Positions 34,632-43,386 are shown, numbered from the stretch's first letter. The stretch: 64,000 nucleotides of DNA from Bradyrhizobium acaciae (GCF_020889785.1 NZ_JACMYK010000001.1:186001-250000), one strand, 5' to 3'. Notes: a model not told the origin generated them from the sequence alone. A program made the numbers and translations.

Positions 34632-37166
34632 TCAGCGCGCCTGGGCCGCGAACCGCTGCGGCGCACCGGCCTGGGCCTCGCCGCCCAGATAAGCCGCCTC
34701 CAGCAGCGGGTCCTCGGCGATGATATCGGCGGCGCCGCTCTTCAGGATCGCACCGGTCTCCAGGAGATAGGCCCGGTCCGCGAGAGCGAGCGCATGGCCC
34801 GCCATCTGATCGACCACGATGATGGTCATGCCCTCGATCCGCAGCCGCTCGAAGGACGCAAACAGTTCGTCGACGACGAGCGGCGCCAACCCGAGCGACG
34901 GCTCGTCCAGCATGAAGATCTTCGGTCCGGTCAGAAGCCCGCGCGCCACCGCGAGCATCTGCTGCTCGCCTCCAGACAGGAGGCCGGCGCGCTGATCGAT
35001 GCGCTCCTTCAGCCGCGGGAAGCGCACGAACATCGCCTCGATCTCGGTATCGAGGTCGATACCCTTGCGCGCATAGGCGCCGAGCTGGAGGTTCTGCTTC
35101 ACCGTCAGTTCCGGAAACACCTGCCGACCTTCCGGCACCAGCACGACACCCGAACGGGCGCGAATATGTGCGGGCATCCTGTCGATGCGCGTCTCGGCGA
35201 GCCGGACTTCGCCCGTGGATCGCGGCGGTTCGAGACCGGCGATCGACCGCATCAGGGTGGTCTTGCCGGCGCCGTTGGCACCGAGCACGGCAACCGCCTC
35301 GCCGGGAGCGACCACGAGATCAATACCGTTCAGGGCGCACGACAGGCCATAGAACGAATCGAGCGCCTTGACCTCGAGTGCGGTGCCCTGCCGCGCCGGC
35401 CGCGGCGCGCGGCTCTTCTCACCCGGCGCGGCGTCGCCAAGATAGGCCTTGCGAACCAGCGGATCGTTGCGGATCGCCGCTGCATCGCCGATCGCGATGC
35501 GCTTGCCGCCGTCGAGCACGACGATGAGATCGCTGAGCGACATGATCATCGGCATGTCGTGCTCGACGATGATGACGGCAATCCCGAGATCGGCGATCCG
35601 GCGCAACAGCGCGGTCAGGCGCTGCTTGTCGCCCTTCGAGAGGCCCGCCGCCGGCTCGTCGAGCAACAGGATGCGGGGCCGCAGCGCGAGCGCGCGCGCG
35701 ATCTCGACCAACCGCTTCTCGCCATGGGACAACGAATCCGCAAGCCGATCGACATCGCCGTCGACGCCGGCAAAGCGCAGCAGGACCCGGGCAAAACCCT
35801 CGGTCTCCGCATTGCGCAGCGCGGAGACAAGGCCGCCGAGACGGCCGGCCCGCTCGGCCAGCAGGATGTTTTCGAGGATCGTGAGCGAGCCGAACAATTG
35901 CGTGGTCTGGAACGTGCGCGCCACGCCGACCCGCGCCAGCAGGTGCGACGTCATGCCCGTGACGTCGCGATCGCCAAGCTTCACCGACCCCGCCTGCGGC
36001 CGGTAGAAGCCGCAGAGCAGATTGAGCGCGCTGGTCTTGCCGGCGCCGTTGGGACCAATGATGCTGGTGACGGCGCCGGGCGCCGCCTGGAACGATACGC
36101 CCTGGACGGCGCGCACGCCGCCGAACGAAATCGAGAGATCCGTCACGTCGAGCCCGGCCGCATTGTGCGTCTCGAGCAGCGCCGCGTCGACATTCGCCGC
36201 CGCGACCGCGGGCTCGGCCACCGGCTTGCGCGCCGGCAGGAATTTTGCGGCGAGCTGCTCCGCGAGGCCGACGATGCCGGAGGGCGCGGCGCGCAGCACG
36301 ACGAACAGCAACGCGCCGAAGGCCAGCAGGCGATACTCGGCGAGATCCGACAGCACTTCCGGCAGCAGCACCACCAGCGCGGCGCCGATCACCGGGCCGA
36401 GCGCCGAACCGGCGCCGCCGACCATCACGGCGAACAGGAGCAGTACCGATTGCAGGAACGGAAACGAGCTCGGGCTGATATAGCCCTGCAGCGGCGCGAA
36501 CAGCGCGCCGGCGAGTGCCATCGCGGCCGCCGAGATCACGAAGGCGACGGCGCGGACATGCACCAGATCGATGCCGAGCGAGCGCGTCGCGACCTCGGTA
36601 TCGCGCGCCGCACGCATGGCATACCCCCACCCGCTGCGCTTCAGCCGCTCGAACAGGATGAGGCCGGCAAACACCAGCACGATGCCCGCGATCGCCAGCG
36701 AACGCTCGGACAGCGCATAGCCGAACACGCTCGGCGGCGCGCTCAGCATCAGGCCGTTGCCGCCGCCGGTGAGATCACGCCACTCGATGGTGACATGCTC
36801 GACGATGAAGCCGAAGGCAATCGTCACCATGGCCAGATACGGCCCGCGCACGCGCAGCGCCGGCATCGCGAGCAGGCCGCCGACGATGCTGACCAGCACA
36901 ATGGCCCCTGCCGTCGCGGCGAGGTAGGGCCAGCCGGCCTTCTCCATCAGCAGCACGGTGGTGTACGCGCCGATCGCCATGAAGCCGATATGCCCGAGCG
37001 AGATCTGGCCCGCGAGGCCGAGCAGGACGTTGAGGCCGATGCAGCCGATCGCCGTCAGCGCGATCGTCGCGATCAGGAACACCGAATAGCTGTCCGCGAC
37101 CGCGGCGTAGCCGACGGCAATCGCGAACGCCGCGACCGCGGCGAGAAGGGAAGCGCGAGAGGTCAT
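34632..37166 (-). CDS. LivM-LivG-LivF triple fusion ABC transporter protein
   Basis: 844 residues joining three normally separate subunits. Residues 1-315 are a LivM permease (GLNVLLGLAGQISLGHIGFMAIGAYTT; VRGPYLAMVTIAFGFIVEH). A ~25-residue Ala/Pro linker follows. Residues 340-578 are LivG (Walker A GPNGAGKT 371-378, signature LSHGEKR, LLLDEPAAGL). A second linker (GEKSRAPRPARQG) precedes LivF at 598-835 (Walker A GANGAGKT 629-636, LLSGGEQQ, FMLDEPSLGLAP). All active motifs are intact. LivM-LivG fusions are common in Bradyrhizobium-type genomes; adding LivF is unusual. ATGA overlap with LivH upstream. Supplies the ATPase and half the channel of an amide/ureide importer. Confidence 0.93.
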   Translation of the reverse strand: MTSRASLLAAVAAFAIAVGYAAVADSYSVFLIATIALTAIGCIGLNVLLGLAGQISLGHIGFMAIGAYTTVLLMEKAGWPYLAATAGAIVLVSIVGGLLAMPALRVRGPYLAMVTIAFGFIVEHVTIEWRDLTGGGNGLMLSAPPSVFGYALSERSLAIAGIVLVFAGLILFERLKRSGWGYAMRAARDTEVATRSLGIDLVHVRAVAFVISAAAMALAGALFAPLQGYISPSSFPFLQSVLLLFAVMVGGAGSALGPVIGAALVVLLPEVLSDLAEYRLLAFGALLFVVLRAAPSGIVGLAEQLAAKFLPARKPVAEPAVAAANVDAALLETHNAAGLDVTDLSISFGGVRAVQGVSFQAAPGAVTSIIGPNGAGKTSALNLLCGFYRPQAGSVKLGDRDVTGMTSHLLARVGVARTFQTTQLFGSLTILENILLAERAGRLGGLVSALRNAETEGFARVLLRFAGVDGDVDRLADSLSHGEKRLVEIARALALRPRILLLDEPAAGLSKGDKQRLTALLRRIADLGIAVIIVEHDMPMIMSLSDLIVVLDGGKRIAIGDAAAIRNDPLVRKAYLGDAAPGEKSRAPRPARQGTALEVKALDSFYGLSCALNGIDLVVAPGEAVAVLGANGAGKTTLMRSIAGLEPPRSTGEVRLAETRIDRMPAHIRARSGVVLVPEGRQVFPELTVKQNLQLGAYARKGIDLDTEIEAMFVRFPRLKERIDQRAGLLSGGEQQMLAVARGLLTGPKIFMLDEPSLGLAPLVVDELFASFERLRIEGMTIIVVDQMAGHALALADRAYLLETGAILKSGAADIIAEDPLLEAAYLGGEAQAGAPQRFAAQAR

Positions 37167-38038
37167 ACCTTCTTAACTCCGGCTCGGCCGAGCAGCCCGT
37201 GCGGCATGACGACGAGGATGACAATGACGGATGCAAACGTGATGATCTGGGTGTAGACCGATCCGAGATAGTTGGTCGCGAACACCTCGATCAGGCCGAG
37301 ACACAGCCCGGCCAGCATGACGCCCCAGGCGCTGCCAAGACCGCCGATGATGGCGGCGGCGAACGCCTTGATGCCGAACAGCGTGCCCATCTCGGACGAG
37401 ACGTTGAACAGCGGCGCAATCAGCAGCGCCGCGACGCCCGCCAGCATGGCCGACACCGCGTAGCTCGCGGCAATGGCGCCGCTGACATTGATCCCCATCA
37501 GCCGTGCGGCATTGGGATTCTGCACCACCGCAAGCATCGCGACGCCATGCCGCGTGCGGCGGGTGATCAGATGCAGCGCCAGCGCAAGCAGGAGGCCGAC
37601 CACGGGAATCAGGAGCTGCAGGGGATAAACCCCTGCCCCCTCGACGATCTGGATCGGCTTGGCCGCGAGCATCGACGGGAAGCTGCGCGGCTCCTTGCCG
37701 AACACGAACAGCATCAGGTTGTCGACCATGATGCCGACCGCCACGGTCGCCATCAGCCAGCTGTCCGACCCGCGCAGCACGAACGGACGAACCGCGAAGC
37801 GTTCGATCAGAACGCCGTAAACAGCGCAGACCAGCAACACCGCGGGGATGCCGATCGCGGCCGGCCAGCCCCACACCACGAGGAAGAAGTATCCGGCAAC
37901 GGCTCCCAGGGTCATCGAGCTGCCCTGCGAGAAGTTGACCGTGCCGGACACGGCATAAGTGACGTGAAAGCCCAGCGCGAGCAGACCGTACATGCTCCCC
38001 AGCGCCATTCCGGTTATTATCGCCGAAAGAAACGACAT
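37163..38038 (-). CDS. livH: LivH-type ABC transporter permease
   Basis: 291 residues with about eight membrane spans: GSMYGLLALGFHVTYAVSGTVNFSQGSSMTLGAVAGYF, VLIERFAVRPF, ALHLITRRTRHGVAMLAVVQNPNAARLMGINV, FGIKAFAAAIIGGLGSAWGVMLAGLCLGLIEV (EAA-like loop). Pairs with the LivM part of the following fusion protein. Overlaps it by ATGA and follows the solute-binding gene by 40 bases. Confidence 0.93.
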   Translation of the reverse strand: MSFLSAIITGMALGSMYGLLALGFHVTYAVSGTVNFSQGSSMTLGAVAGYFFLVVWGWPAAIGIPAVLLVCAVYGVLIERFAVRPFVLRGSDSWLMATVAVGIMVDNLMLFVFGKEPRSFPSMLAAKPIQIVEGAGVYPLQLLIPVVGLLLALALHLITRRTRHGVAMLAVVQNPNAARLMGINVSGAIAASYAVSAMLAGVAALLIAPLFNVSSEMGTLFGIKAFAAAIIGGLGSAWGVMLAGLCLGLIEVFATNYLGSVYTQIITFASVIVILVVMPHGLLGRAGVKKV

Positions 38039-38078
38039 CGATGATCACCCCGATCTGCTTGCTGGACCACCGTTGCCG

Positions 38079-39275
38079 TCAGTTCTTGAACGGCAGGATG
38101 TGGTTGTCTTCGAAGTGGGCCCAGATGTAGTCCTGGGCCGTCAGCGCATCGTGCTTGTTCTGGGCGAACGGCTTTTCATAGGTCTTGATCAGGCCTTCCA
38201 GCCGGTCGATTCCGTAGAAGCCGTCGCGAATGGCGGTTGGATCGGTGCTGCCGGCCTTCTGGATCGCGCCGGCAATCACCATGACGCTGTCATAGGCGTT
38301 GGCGAAGCCGACCGCAGGGGTCACGTCCGCAGGCCCCTTGATATCCGGATACTTCGCCTGCAGCTCGGCGAGCACGCGCCTGCCGACCGGCGAGAGGTTG
38401 CCGAAGAAGCTGTAGGTCTGGACGAAGACGACGCTCTCGGCGCTCGGCCCGGCGAGCTCGGTGAAGCGGCCACCGGCCGGCCCCCAATGCGACACGATCG
38501 GCGGCGACCAGCCCATCCGGTCGAGCGATTTCACGACCTGCGAAGACGGACCGACATTGCCGACCAGGAACAGCGAATCGGCGCCGGCCTGCTTGAGCCG
38601 CGACAATTGCGCGACGACGTCGACATCGTTCGCCTCGAACTTCTCGACACCCGCCGGCTCGATACCGGCCGCCTTCAGCGCGGCGCGCAGGCCGTGCTCG
38701 TTCGATTCGCCCCAGGGATTGTTGACGAGGATGAGACCCGGCTTCTTGGCTGCAAAGGTCTTGCCGGCGAACGCAACGATCGCCTTGTCGACCTCGTCGT
38801 CCATCGCCGATACTCGGAACACATAGTTGGACGCGGCGCCGTTCTGCGTGATGTTGGTTCCGGCGGCCCACGGCACCACGAACGGCATCTTGACGTTGTT
38901 GACGAACGGCACGATCGCAAGCTGGACCGGCGTATCGAGACCACCGAGCAGCACTGCGACCTTCTCGCGCTGGATCAGCTCGCGCGCGGCGGTCAGCCCC
39001 TTCGCGGGATTGCTTTCATCGTCACGGCGCACCAGCTCGAGCGGACGGCCGAGCACGCCCCCTTTCGCGTTGATGTCCTCGATCGCGATCGTGGCGCCGC
39101 GGGTCAGCGCTTCGCCGCGCGCGCCGCTCGACAGCGCCGTGACCAAGCCGATCTTGATCGGTTCGGCGGCCAGCGCGCGCTCCGCAAACGGCAGAGAGCC
39201 GATGAGAATGGCGAGCGCGCCCTGCAAGACAACGCGGCGGCGCAACCCGGTAATGGGGGTACAAGCGTAGATCAT
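38079..39275 (-). CDS. LivK-type solute-binding protein of the Liv importer
   Basis: 398 residues; GGAGGA precedes the ATG. N-terminal signal (LRRRVVLQGALAILIGSLPFAERALAAE) with arginines near the start, Sec or Tat. Mature Peripla_BP_6 domain: IKIGLVTALSSGARGEALTRGATIAIEDINAKGGVLGRPLELVRRDDESNP, AVLLGGLDTPVQLAIVPFVN, GLILVNNPWGESNEHGLRAALKAAG. First gene of the operon that ends with DUF2877, so its ligand is probably the substrate of the carbamoyltransferase system, for example a ureide, amide or oxamate-like acid (inference). Confidence 0.92.
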   Translation of the reverse strand: MIYACTPITGLRRRVVLQGALAILIGSLPFAERALAAEPIKIGLVTALSSGARGEALTRGATIAIEDINAKGGVLGRPLELVRRDDESNPAKGLTAARELIQREKVAVLLGGLDTPVQLAIVPFVNNVKMPFVVPWAAGTNITQNGAASNYVFRVSAMDDEVDKAIVAFAGKTFAAKKPGLILVNNPWGESNEHGLRAALKAAGIEPAGVEKFEANDVDVVAQLSRLKQAGADSLFLVGNVGPSSQVVKSLDRMGWSPPIVSHWGPAGGRFTELAGPSAESVVFVQTYSFFGNLSPVGRRVLAELQAKYPDIKGPADVTPAVGFANAYDSVMVIAGAIQKAGSTDPTAIRDGFYGIDRLEGLIKTYEKPFAQNKHDALTAQDYIWAHFEDNHILPFKN

Positions 39276-39586
39276 TTCTGCAATTCCTCCCGCTCCGACG
39301 GCTCCCCAGCCGTCTCTGGTCCGCTTGCCGCTGTCTCCGCGGCCTTGACGGAAGTAAAAACTTTCTTCACAAATTGACGAATGTCAAGCGGCCGATCGCG
39401 CGCCGCACGGAGATTGCGATGCAGCGGGAGATTGGAGCGGAACCGGAACGAGCCGATCCGCGTGGCGTTCTCGGCGATGCAACATGCGCACAAGTGCCTA
39501 TTTCAGCGCGTGGCCTCCGCTGCCATGACCGCTATCGCTACAGCGCGATCACGCGCCGTCCCGACGTAAGAACCTGGAGATCTTGA
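39276..39586. promoter_or_regulatory. Divergent promoter region, Liv importer / amidohydrolase
   Basis: 311 bases with no gene. On the plus strand CCTTGACGGAAGTAAAAAC (39343-39361) resembles the element found at 33531 and 43369 in inverse orientation. A nearby inverted repeat, TTGAC-GAAT-GTCAA (39374-39387), could be the operator of the TetR regulator coded downstream. The rest shows nothing recognisable. Confidence 0.5.
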
Positions 39587-40807
39587 TTGACCGCCATCGA
39601 CACCCTCTTTCAAAACGCGCGGCTGGCCGACGGCCAGCTTGTCGACATCGCCGTCGGCGGCGGCAAGATCGTGGAGATCGCGTCGTCCCCGCAAAGTTAC
39701 GGCGCAGTCGGCACGACCCGCGACCTTGGCCGACGCCTGGTGCTCCCGGGCATGGTCGAAGGTCATATCCATCTAGACAAATGCTTCATCGGCGATGACT
39801 GGAAGCCGCACCGGCCCTGCACCGCCGGCTTCAGCGTGCGCGAGCGCGTCAAGTTCGAGAAGGAAGCCCTCGCCGGCGCCAGGCCGATCGCAATTCGCGC
39901 GGCGGCCCTGATCGACCTTTGCGTCTCGCAAGGCACGTCTCACATGCGCAGCCATGTCGATGTCGACGCCGAGGTCGGCCTGCGGCATTTCGAACCGATC
40001 GCCGCCGCGCGGGAGGCGCACCGGGAGAAGGTTTCAATCCAGATCGTGGCGTTTCCGCAGAGCGGCATCCTGACATCGCCCGGAACCGCCGGCTTGCTTG
40101 AGGAAGCCGTTCGCGCCGGCGCCGATCTGGTCGGCGGACTCGACCCCGCAGGCCATGACGGTGACGTCGCCGGCCATCTTGACGTCATCTTTGGCATCGC
40201 CGAGCGGCATGGTGTCGGCATCGACATTCACCTGCACGACGCTGGCCTGCAGGGCATCGCAGAGATCGAGGAGATCGCGCGACGGACCAAAGCGTCGGGC
40301 CTTGGCGGCAAGGTCACGATCAGTCATGCCTACGCGCTCGGCGAAGTGGCTGTTGACGTGGTTCGACGTACCGCGCAGCAGCTTGCCGAGGCCGGCGTCG
40401 CCATTCTCACCAATGCCCCGGGCGCGCGCCTGTTTCCGCCGGTGTTGCTGCTGCGCGATGCCGGTGTCACCGTGTTCTCCGGCAATGACAACATCCGCGA
40501 TTCCTGGTGGCCCTACGGCGACGGCGACCTGCTCGAACGTGCAATGATGGTCGGATACCGCTCCGGGTTCAACACGGACGATCAACTGGCCGCGGCCTTT
40601 GACATGGTGACGACCAACGCGGCGCGCGCGCTCGGCCTCAGGGATTACGGCCTCACCGTCGGAAGTGCGGCGGATTTCGTCGTGCTGGATGCCCGGCACG
40701 TCCAGGAAGCTGTGGTTGCCCGTCCCAAGCCCCGCGATGTCTACAAGGCCGGCCGACTCGTCGCACAGGGCGGCGTGATGGTGGGGGCCAGCGCCCGGAA
40801 GCAGTGA
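39587..40807 (+). CDS. CodA-like metal-dependent amidohydrolase
   Basis: 406 residues from TTG with GGAG eight bases upstream. Beta/alpha-barrel amidohydrolase of the cytosine deaminase group: metal ligands His60 and His62 (VEGHIHLDKCF), SHMRSHVDVD, VSIQIVAFPQSGILTSPG, His215 (GIDIHLHDAG), His247 (ISHAYALG) and Asp301 (SGNDNIRDSWWPYG). The residue matching catalytic Glu217 of E. coli CodA (HCDE) is Asp218 here, so it is unlikely to be a plain cytosine deaminase. AtzC-type isopropylaminohydrolases and other deaminases in the family also vary here. No signal peptide. Divergent from the Liv importer and followed by a TetR gene. Confidence 0.85.
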   Translation: MTAIDTLFQNARLADGQLVDIAVGGGKIVEIASSPQSYGAVGTTRDLGRRLVLPGMVEGHIHLDKCFIGDDWKPHRPCTAGFSVRERVKFEKEALAGARPIAIRAAALIDLCVSQGTSHMRSHVDVDAEVGLRHFEPIAAAREAHREKVSIQIVAFPQSGILTSPGTAGLLEEAVRAGADLVGGLDPAGHDGDVAGHLDVIFGIAERHGVGIDIHLHDAGLQGIAEIEEIARRTKASGLGGKVTISHAYALGEVAVDVVRRTAQQLAEAGVAILTNAPGARLFPPVLLLRDAGVTVFSGNDNIRDSWWPYGDGDLLERAMMVGYRSGFNTDDQLAAAFDMVTTNAARALGLRDYGLTVGSAADFVVLDARHVQEAVVARPKPRDVYKAGRLVAQGGVMVGASARKQ

Positions 40808-40949
40808 ACATGGAGGAATCGCCCTTGACGAGCAGTCGCAATGCCGATCTCAATCCCAGCTGCTTGCGCCGGGAACCGGTCCGCTGCGCCATGTGGCCTG
40901 ATGCGGATATGCCTTGCGTGAATGCCCGAGCCCACGCAAGGTTGACGCC

Positions 40950-41687
40950 GTGACAGAGACGACAGCACAGACCAATTCTACCCGCAGCGCCGCACGCAGA
41001 AAGCGGCCTCGCGACTCCGCGCTCACCAAGGAGGCGATCCTGCGCGCGGCGACCTTCGAGTTCTGCCATAATGGCCTCGGCGGCGCGCGCGTGGAGGCCA
41101 TCGCGCAGCGCGCCAAGGCCAACATGCGCCTGCTATACGCCTATTTCGGCGACAAAAACGGGCTCTACATCGCGGTCCTCGAGGACGTCTACACCGAGAT
41201 TCGCGCGGCCGAACAGCAGCTGAAGCTGGACGATCTCGAGCCGATCGCCGCGATGAGCGAGCTGATCGATTTCACCTTCACGTTCTTCGGCCAGCACCAG
41301 AACTACATCGCCCTGATCAACACCGAGAACCTTCAACGCGGGCGCAACATGCGCAAGTCGCGCAAGATCGCCGATCTCACCTTGCCGCTGGTTGCAAGCA
41401 TCGAAAGCATTCTGCGGCGCGGCGTGGCAGCGGGCCTGTTTCGCACTGATGTCGATCCGATCCAGCTCTATGTCTCGATCACTGCGATGAGCTATTTTCA
41501 CGTCTCCAATCGCTACACGCTGTCGGCGATGTTCGACAAGGACCTCGGCGCTTCGGACTGGCTTTCGCTACGCCGCGAGCATGCGCAGGACATGATCCTG
41601 ACCTGGCTGACGGCGACCGTCGGGGAAGGCAAGCACAAGCCTGCGGGATCGAAGACGACCGCGCGCCTCGGCAAGCCATCCCGCTAG
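40950..41687 (+). CDS. TetR-family regulator
   Basis: 245 residues from GTG, with AAGG seven bases upstream; an ATG at 40914 is the alternative. N-terminal HTH: RDSALTKEAILRAATFEFCHNGLGGARVEAIAQRAKANMRLLYAYFGDKNGLYIAVLEDVYTEIRAAE. Length and C-terminal style are like RutR, the E. coli pyrimidine-utilisation regulator, but identity cannot be claimed. It sits between the amidohydrolase and the gamma-glutamyltransferase-like gene, so it is the natural candidate to control the carbamoyl/ureide transcripts. Confidence 0.88.
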   Translation: MTETTAQTNSTRSAARRKRPRDSALTKEAILRAATFEFCHNGLGGARVEAIAQRAKANMRLLYAYFGDKNGLYIAVLEDVYTEIRAAEQQLKLDDLEPIAAMSELIDFTFTFFGQHQNYIALINTENLQRGRNMRKSRKIADLTLPLVASIESILRRGVAAGLFRTDVDPIQLYVSITAMSYFHVSNRYTLSAMFDKDLGASDWLSLRREHAQDMILTWLTATVGEGKHKPAGSKTTARLGKPSR

Positions 41688-41694
41688 CGGGCGT

Positions 41695-41719
41695 GCCGCA
41701 CGAAACGGTTTCGTGCGGC
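41695..41719. terminator. Bidirectional hairpin terminator
   Basis: Eleven-base perfect stem, GCCGCACGAAA / TTTCGTGCGGC, loop CGG, in the 52-base gap between convergent tetR (ends 41687) and the gamma-glutamyltransferase-like gene (ends 41740). It can serve both transcripts. Confidence 0.8.
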
Positions 41720-41739
41720 TCATGCGCCGGCAGTGCCCC

Positions 41740-43332
41740 TCAGCGGGTCGCAACGACGCCGTCGCTGCGAGGATCGCTGGCCCCTTCCATCAGGCCGTCC
41801 GGATGCCAGACGATCGCGCCGGCGTGTCCCATGAACTCCTCAAACGGGCCGGCCACCTGAATGTCGTGGCCGAGTGCGCGTAGCCGATCGATGATCGCGG
41901 GATCGAAACGGGATTCGATCTTCAGGTTGTTGTTTTCCTCGCCCCAGGTGCGACCGAGCAGCCAGCGGGGCGCCGTAATCGCGGACTGCAGCTCCTGGCC
42001 GTGCATTGCGTAACGGCTGAAGATGGCGGCCTGGGTCTGCGGCTGCCCCTCTCCGCCCATTGTGCCATAGGAGATCAGCCGCCCGTCGGCGAGCTCGGCC
42101 ATCGCCGGCTGGATCGTGTGGAACGGCAGGCGTCCCGGATCCAACCTGTTGGTATCGGTCTCGCCGAGGCTGAAGCTGGTCCCGCGATTTTGCCAGGTGA
42201 CGCCGCTCTCGGGGAGGATGACGCCCGAGCCGAACTCCCAATAGACGCTTTGAATGAAGCTGACGCTGAGCCCGCTGCGATCGGTCGCAGCGAGCCATAC
42301 CGTGTCGCCCTGCTTGGACGGATCGGGCCACGGCGCGGCTCGGCTGTTTGATACTCTCTCGTGAAGCGCGGCCAGCGACTCCTCGGACAGGAACTCGGCG
42401 GCCGGACGCTTCATGTAGTCCGGATCGGTGACGTAGCCGTTACGAATGCGGAACGCAGCTTTCGTGCACTCGACGAGCCTGTGCAGATGATCGACACCAT
42501 CGGCCGCATCAGCCATGCGCCGGGCATAGAGTGCGAGGATCAAGAGCGAGGCCAGCCCCTGTGTCGGCGGCGGCATGTTGAAGATCTTGTGTCCGGACAC
42601 CTCGACCGAGAGCGGCGTCACCAGCGATGCCTGATGCCGCTCCAGATCAGCCAGCCGCAGCGGGCTCCCGACCCGCTCGAGGTCGGCCGCCATCGAGCGC
42701 GCCAGTTCGCCGCGATAGAAGTCAGCCAGGCCGGCCCTGGCCAGTCGCAGCAACGTCTCGGCGACACGCGGCTGCCGGAACCGCGCACCGACCGCGAGCG
42801 GGCTGCCTTGCGGCAGATAGACCTCGGCATAGCCCGGCACATTCTCGAGCTCATGCCGCTTCTTGCCGATGTTCTCATGCAACGTGCCGGTGACGGCGAC
42901 GCCTTCCTCGGCGTGCCCGATTGCAGGCTCCAGCAGCCGCGCCAGCGGCAACCGACCGCCGTGACGATCGCGGCTGAGTTCATACGCCTTCTGCCAACCG
43001 TCGACGGTGCCGGCGACGGTGAGCGCCGCCAGCGGGCCGCGGCCTGGAATGCTGCTGCAGCCACGTTCGCGATACCAGGCGCGGTCGGCGGCCATCGCTG
43101 AGCGCCCGCAAGCCTGAATCCCGACCGGCATCGAACCGGCGCGGCCGACGAGCCAGAAGCTGTCGCCACCGAGGCCGTTCATATGGGGATAGACCACGGC
43201 GATCGTCGCGGCCGCGGCGATCATGGCCTCAATGGCATTGCCACCTTCCGACAACACGCCGAGTCCAGCCTGCGCCGCGAGGTGGTGCGGCGCGGTCACC
43301 ATGCCGCCATAGCTTCGTTTTGTCTGCAACAT
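41740..43332 (-). CDS. Gamma-glutamyltransferase-fold Ntn hydrolase, HpxW-like
   Basis: 530 residues, no signal peptide, so cytoplasmic, unlike classic periplasmic GGT. Self-processing Ntn fold: GGMVTAPHHLAAQAGLGVLSEGGNAIEAMIAAAATIAVVYPHMNGLGGDSFWLV, large-subunit end, and the nucleophile Thr344 in SKQGDTVWLAATDRSGLSVSFIQSVYWEFGSGV. Klebsiella HpxW, an oxamate amidohydrolase of the purine/allantoin pathway, belongs to this fold group. Given FdrA/DUF1116/DUF2877 and glyoxylate genes nearby, oxamate hydrolysis to oxalate and ammonia is an attractive role (inference). A glutathione- or cephalosporin-acylase-like activity cannot be excluded. Has its own promoter element at 43369-43385. Confidence 0.82.
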   Translation of the reverse strand: MLQTKRSYGGMVTAPHHLAAQAGLGVLSEGGNAIEAMIAAAATIAVVYPHMNGLGGDSFWLVGRAGSMPVGIQACGRSAMAADRAWYRERGCSSIPGRGPLAALTVAGTVDGWQKAYELSRDRHGGRLPLARLLEPAIGHAEEGVAVTGTLHENIGKKRHELENVPGYAEVYLPQGSPLAVGARFRQPRVAETLLRLARAGLADFYRGELARSMAADLERVGSPLRLADLERHQASLVTPLSVEVSGHKIFNMPPPTQGLASLLILALYARRMADAADGVDHLHRLVECTKAAFRIRNGYVTDPDYMKRPAAEFLSEESLAALHERVSNSRAAPWPDPSKQGDTVWLAATDRSGLSVSFIQSVYWEFGSGVILPESGVTWQNRGTSFSLGETDTNRLDPGRLPFHTIQPAMAELADGRLISYGTMGGEGQPQTQAAIFSRYAMHGQELQSAITAPRWLLGRTWGEENNNLKIESRFDPAIIDRLRALGHDIQVAGPFEEFMGHAGAIVWHPDGLMEGASDPRSDGVVATR

Positions 43333-43351
43333 CAGCCCTTCTCCAAGTACG

Positions 43352-43386
43352 GCATGTAATAATATTTTTACTTACCGTGTCAAGGA
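43352..43386 (-). promoter_or_regulatory. Promoter/operator before the gamma-glutamyltransferase-like gene
   Basis: Coding strand shows CCTTGACACGGTAAGTA (complement of 43369-43385) and then AAAATATTATTAC: a good TTGACA -35 and an A+T-rich -10 region about 16 bases on. GTAA...TTAC ends form a loose inverted repeat. The same TTGAC-N3-GTAAGTA core stands before the DUF1116-A operon. Confidence 0.55.

Noticed and set aside
33558..37256. 1232-codon plus-strand open frame
   Set aside because: Antisense to DUF2877 and the LivMGF fusion, both with clear family motifs. Its Arg/Gln/His/Asp-rich translation is what high G+C third positions give on the opposite strand.
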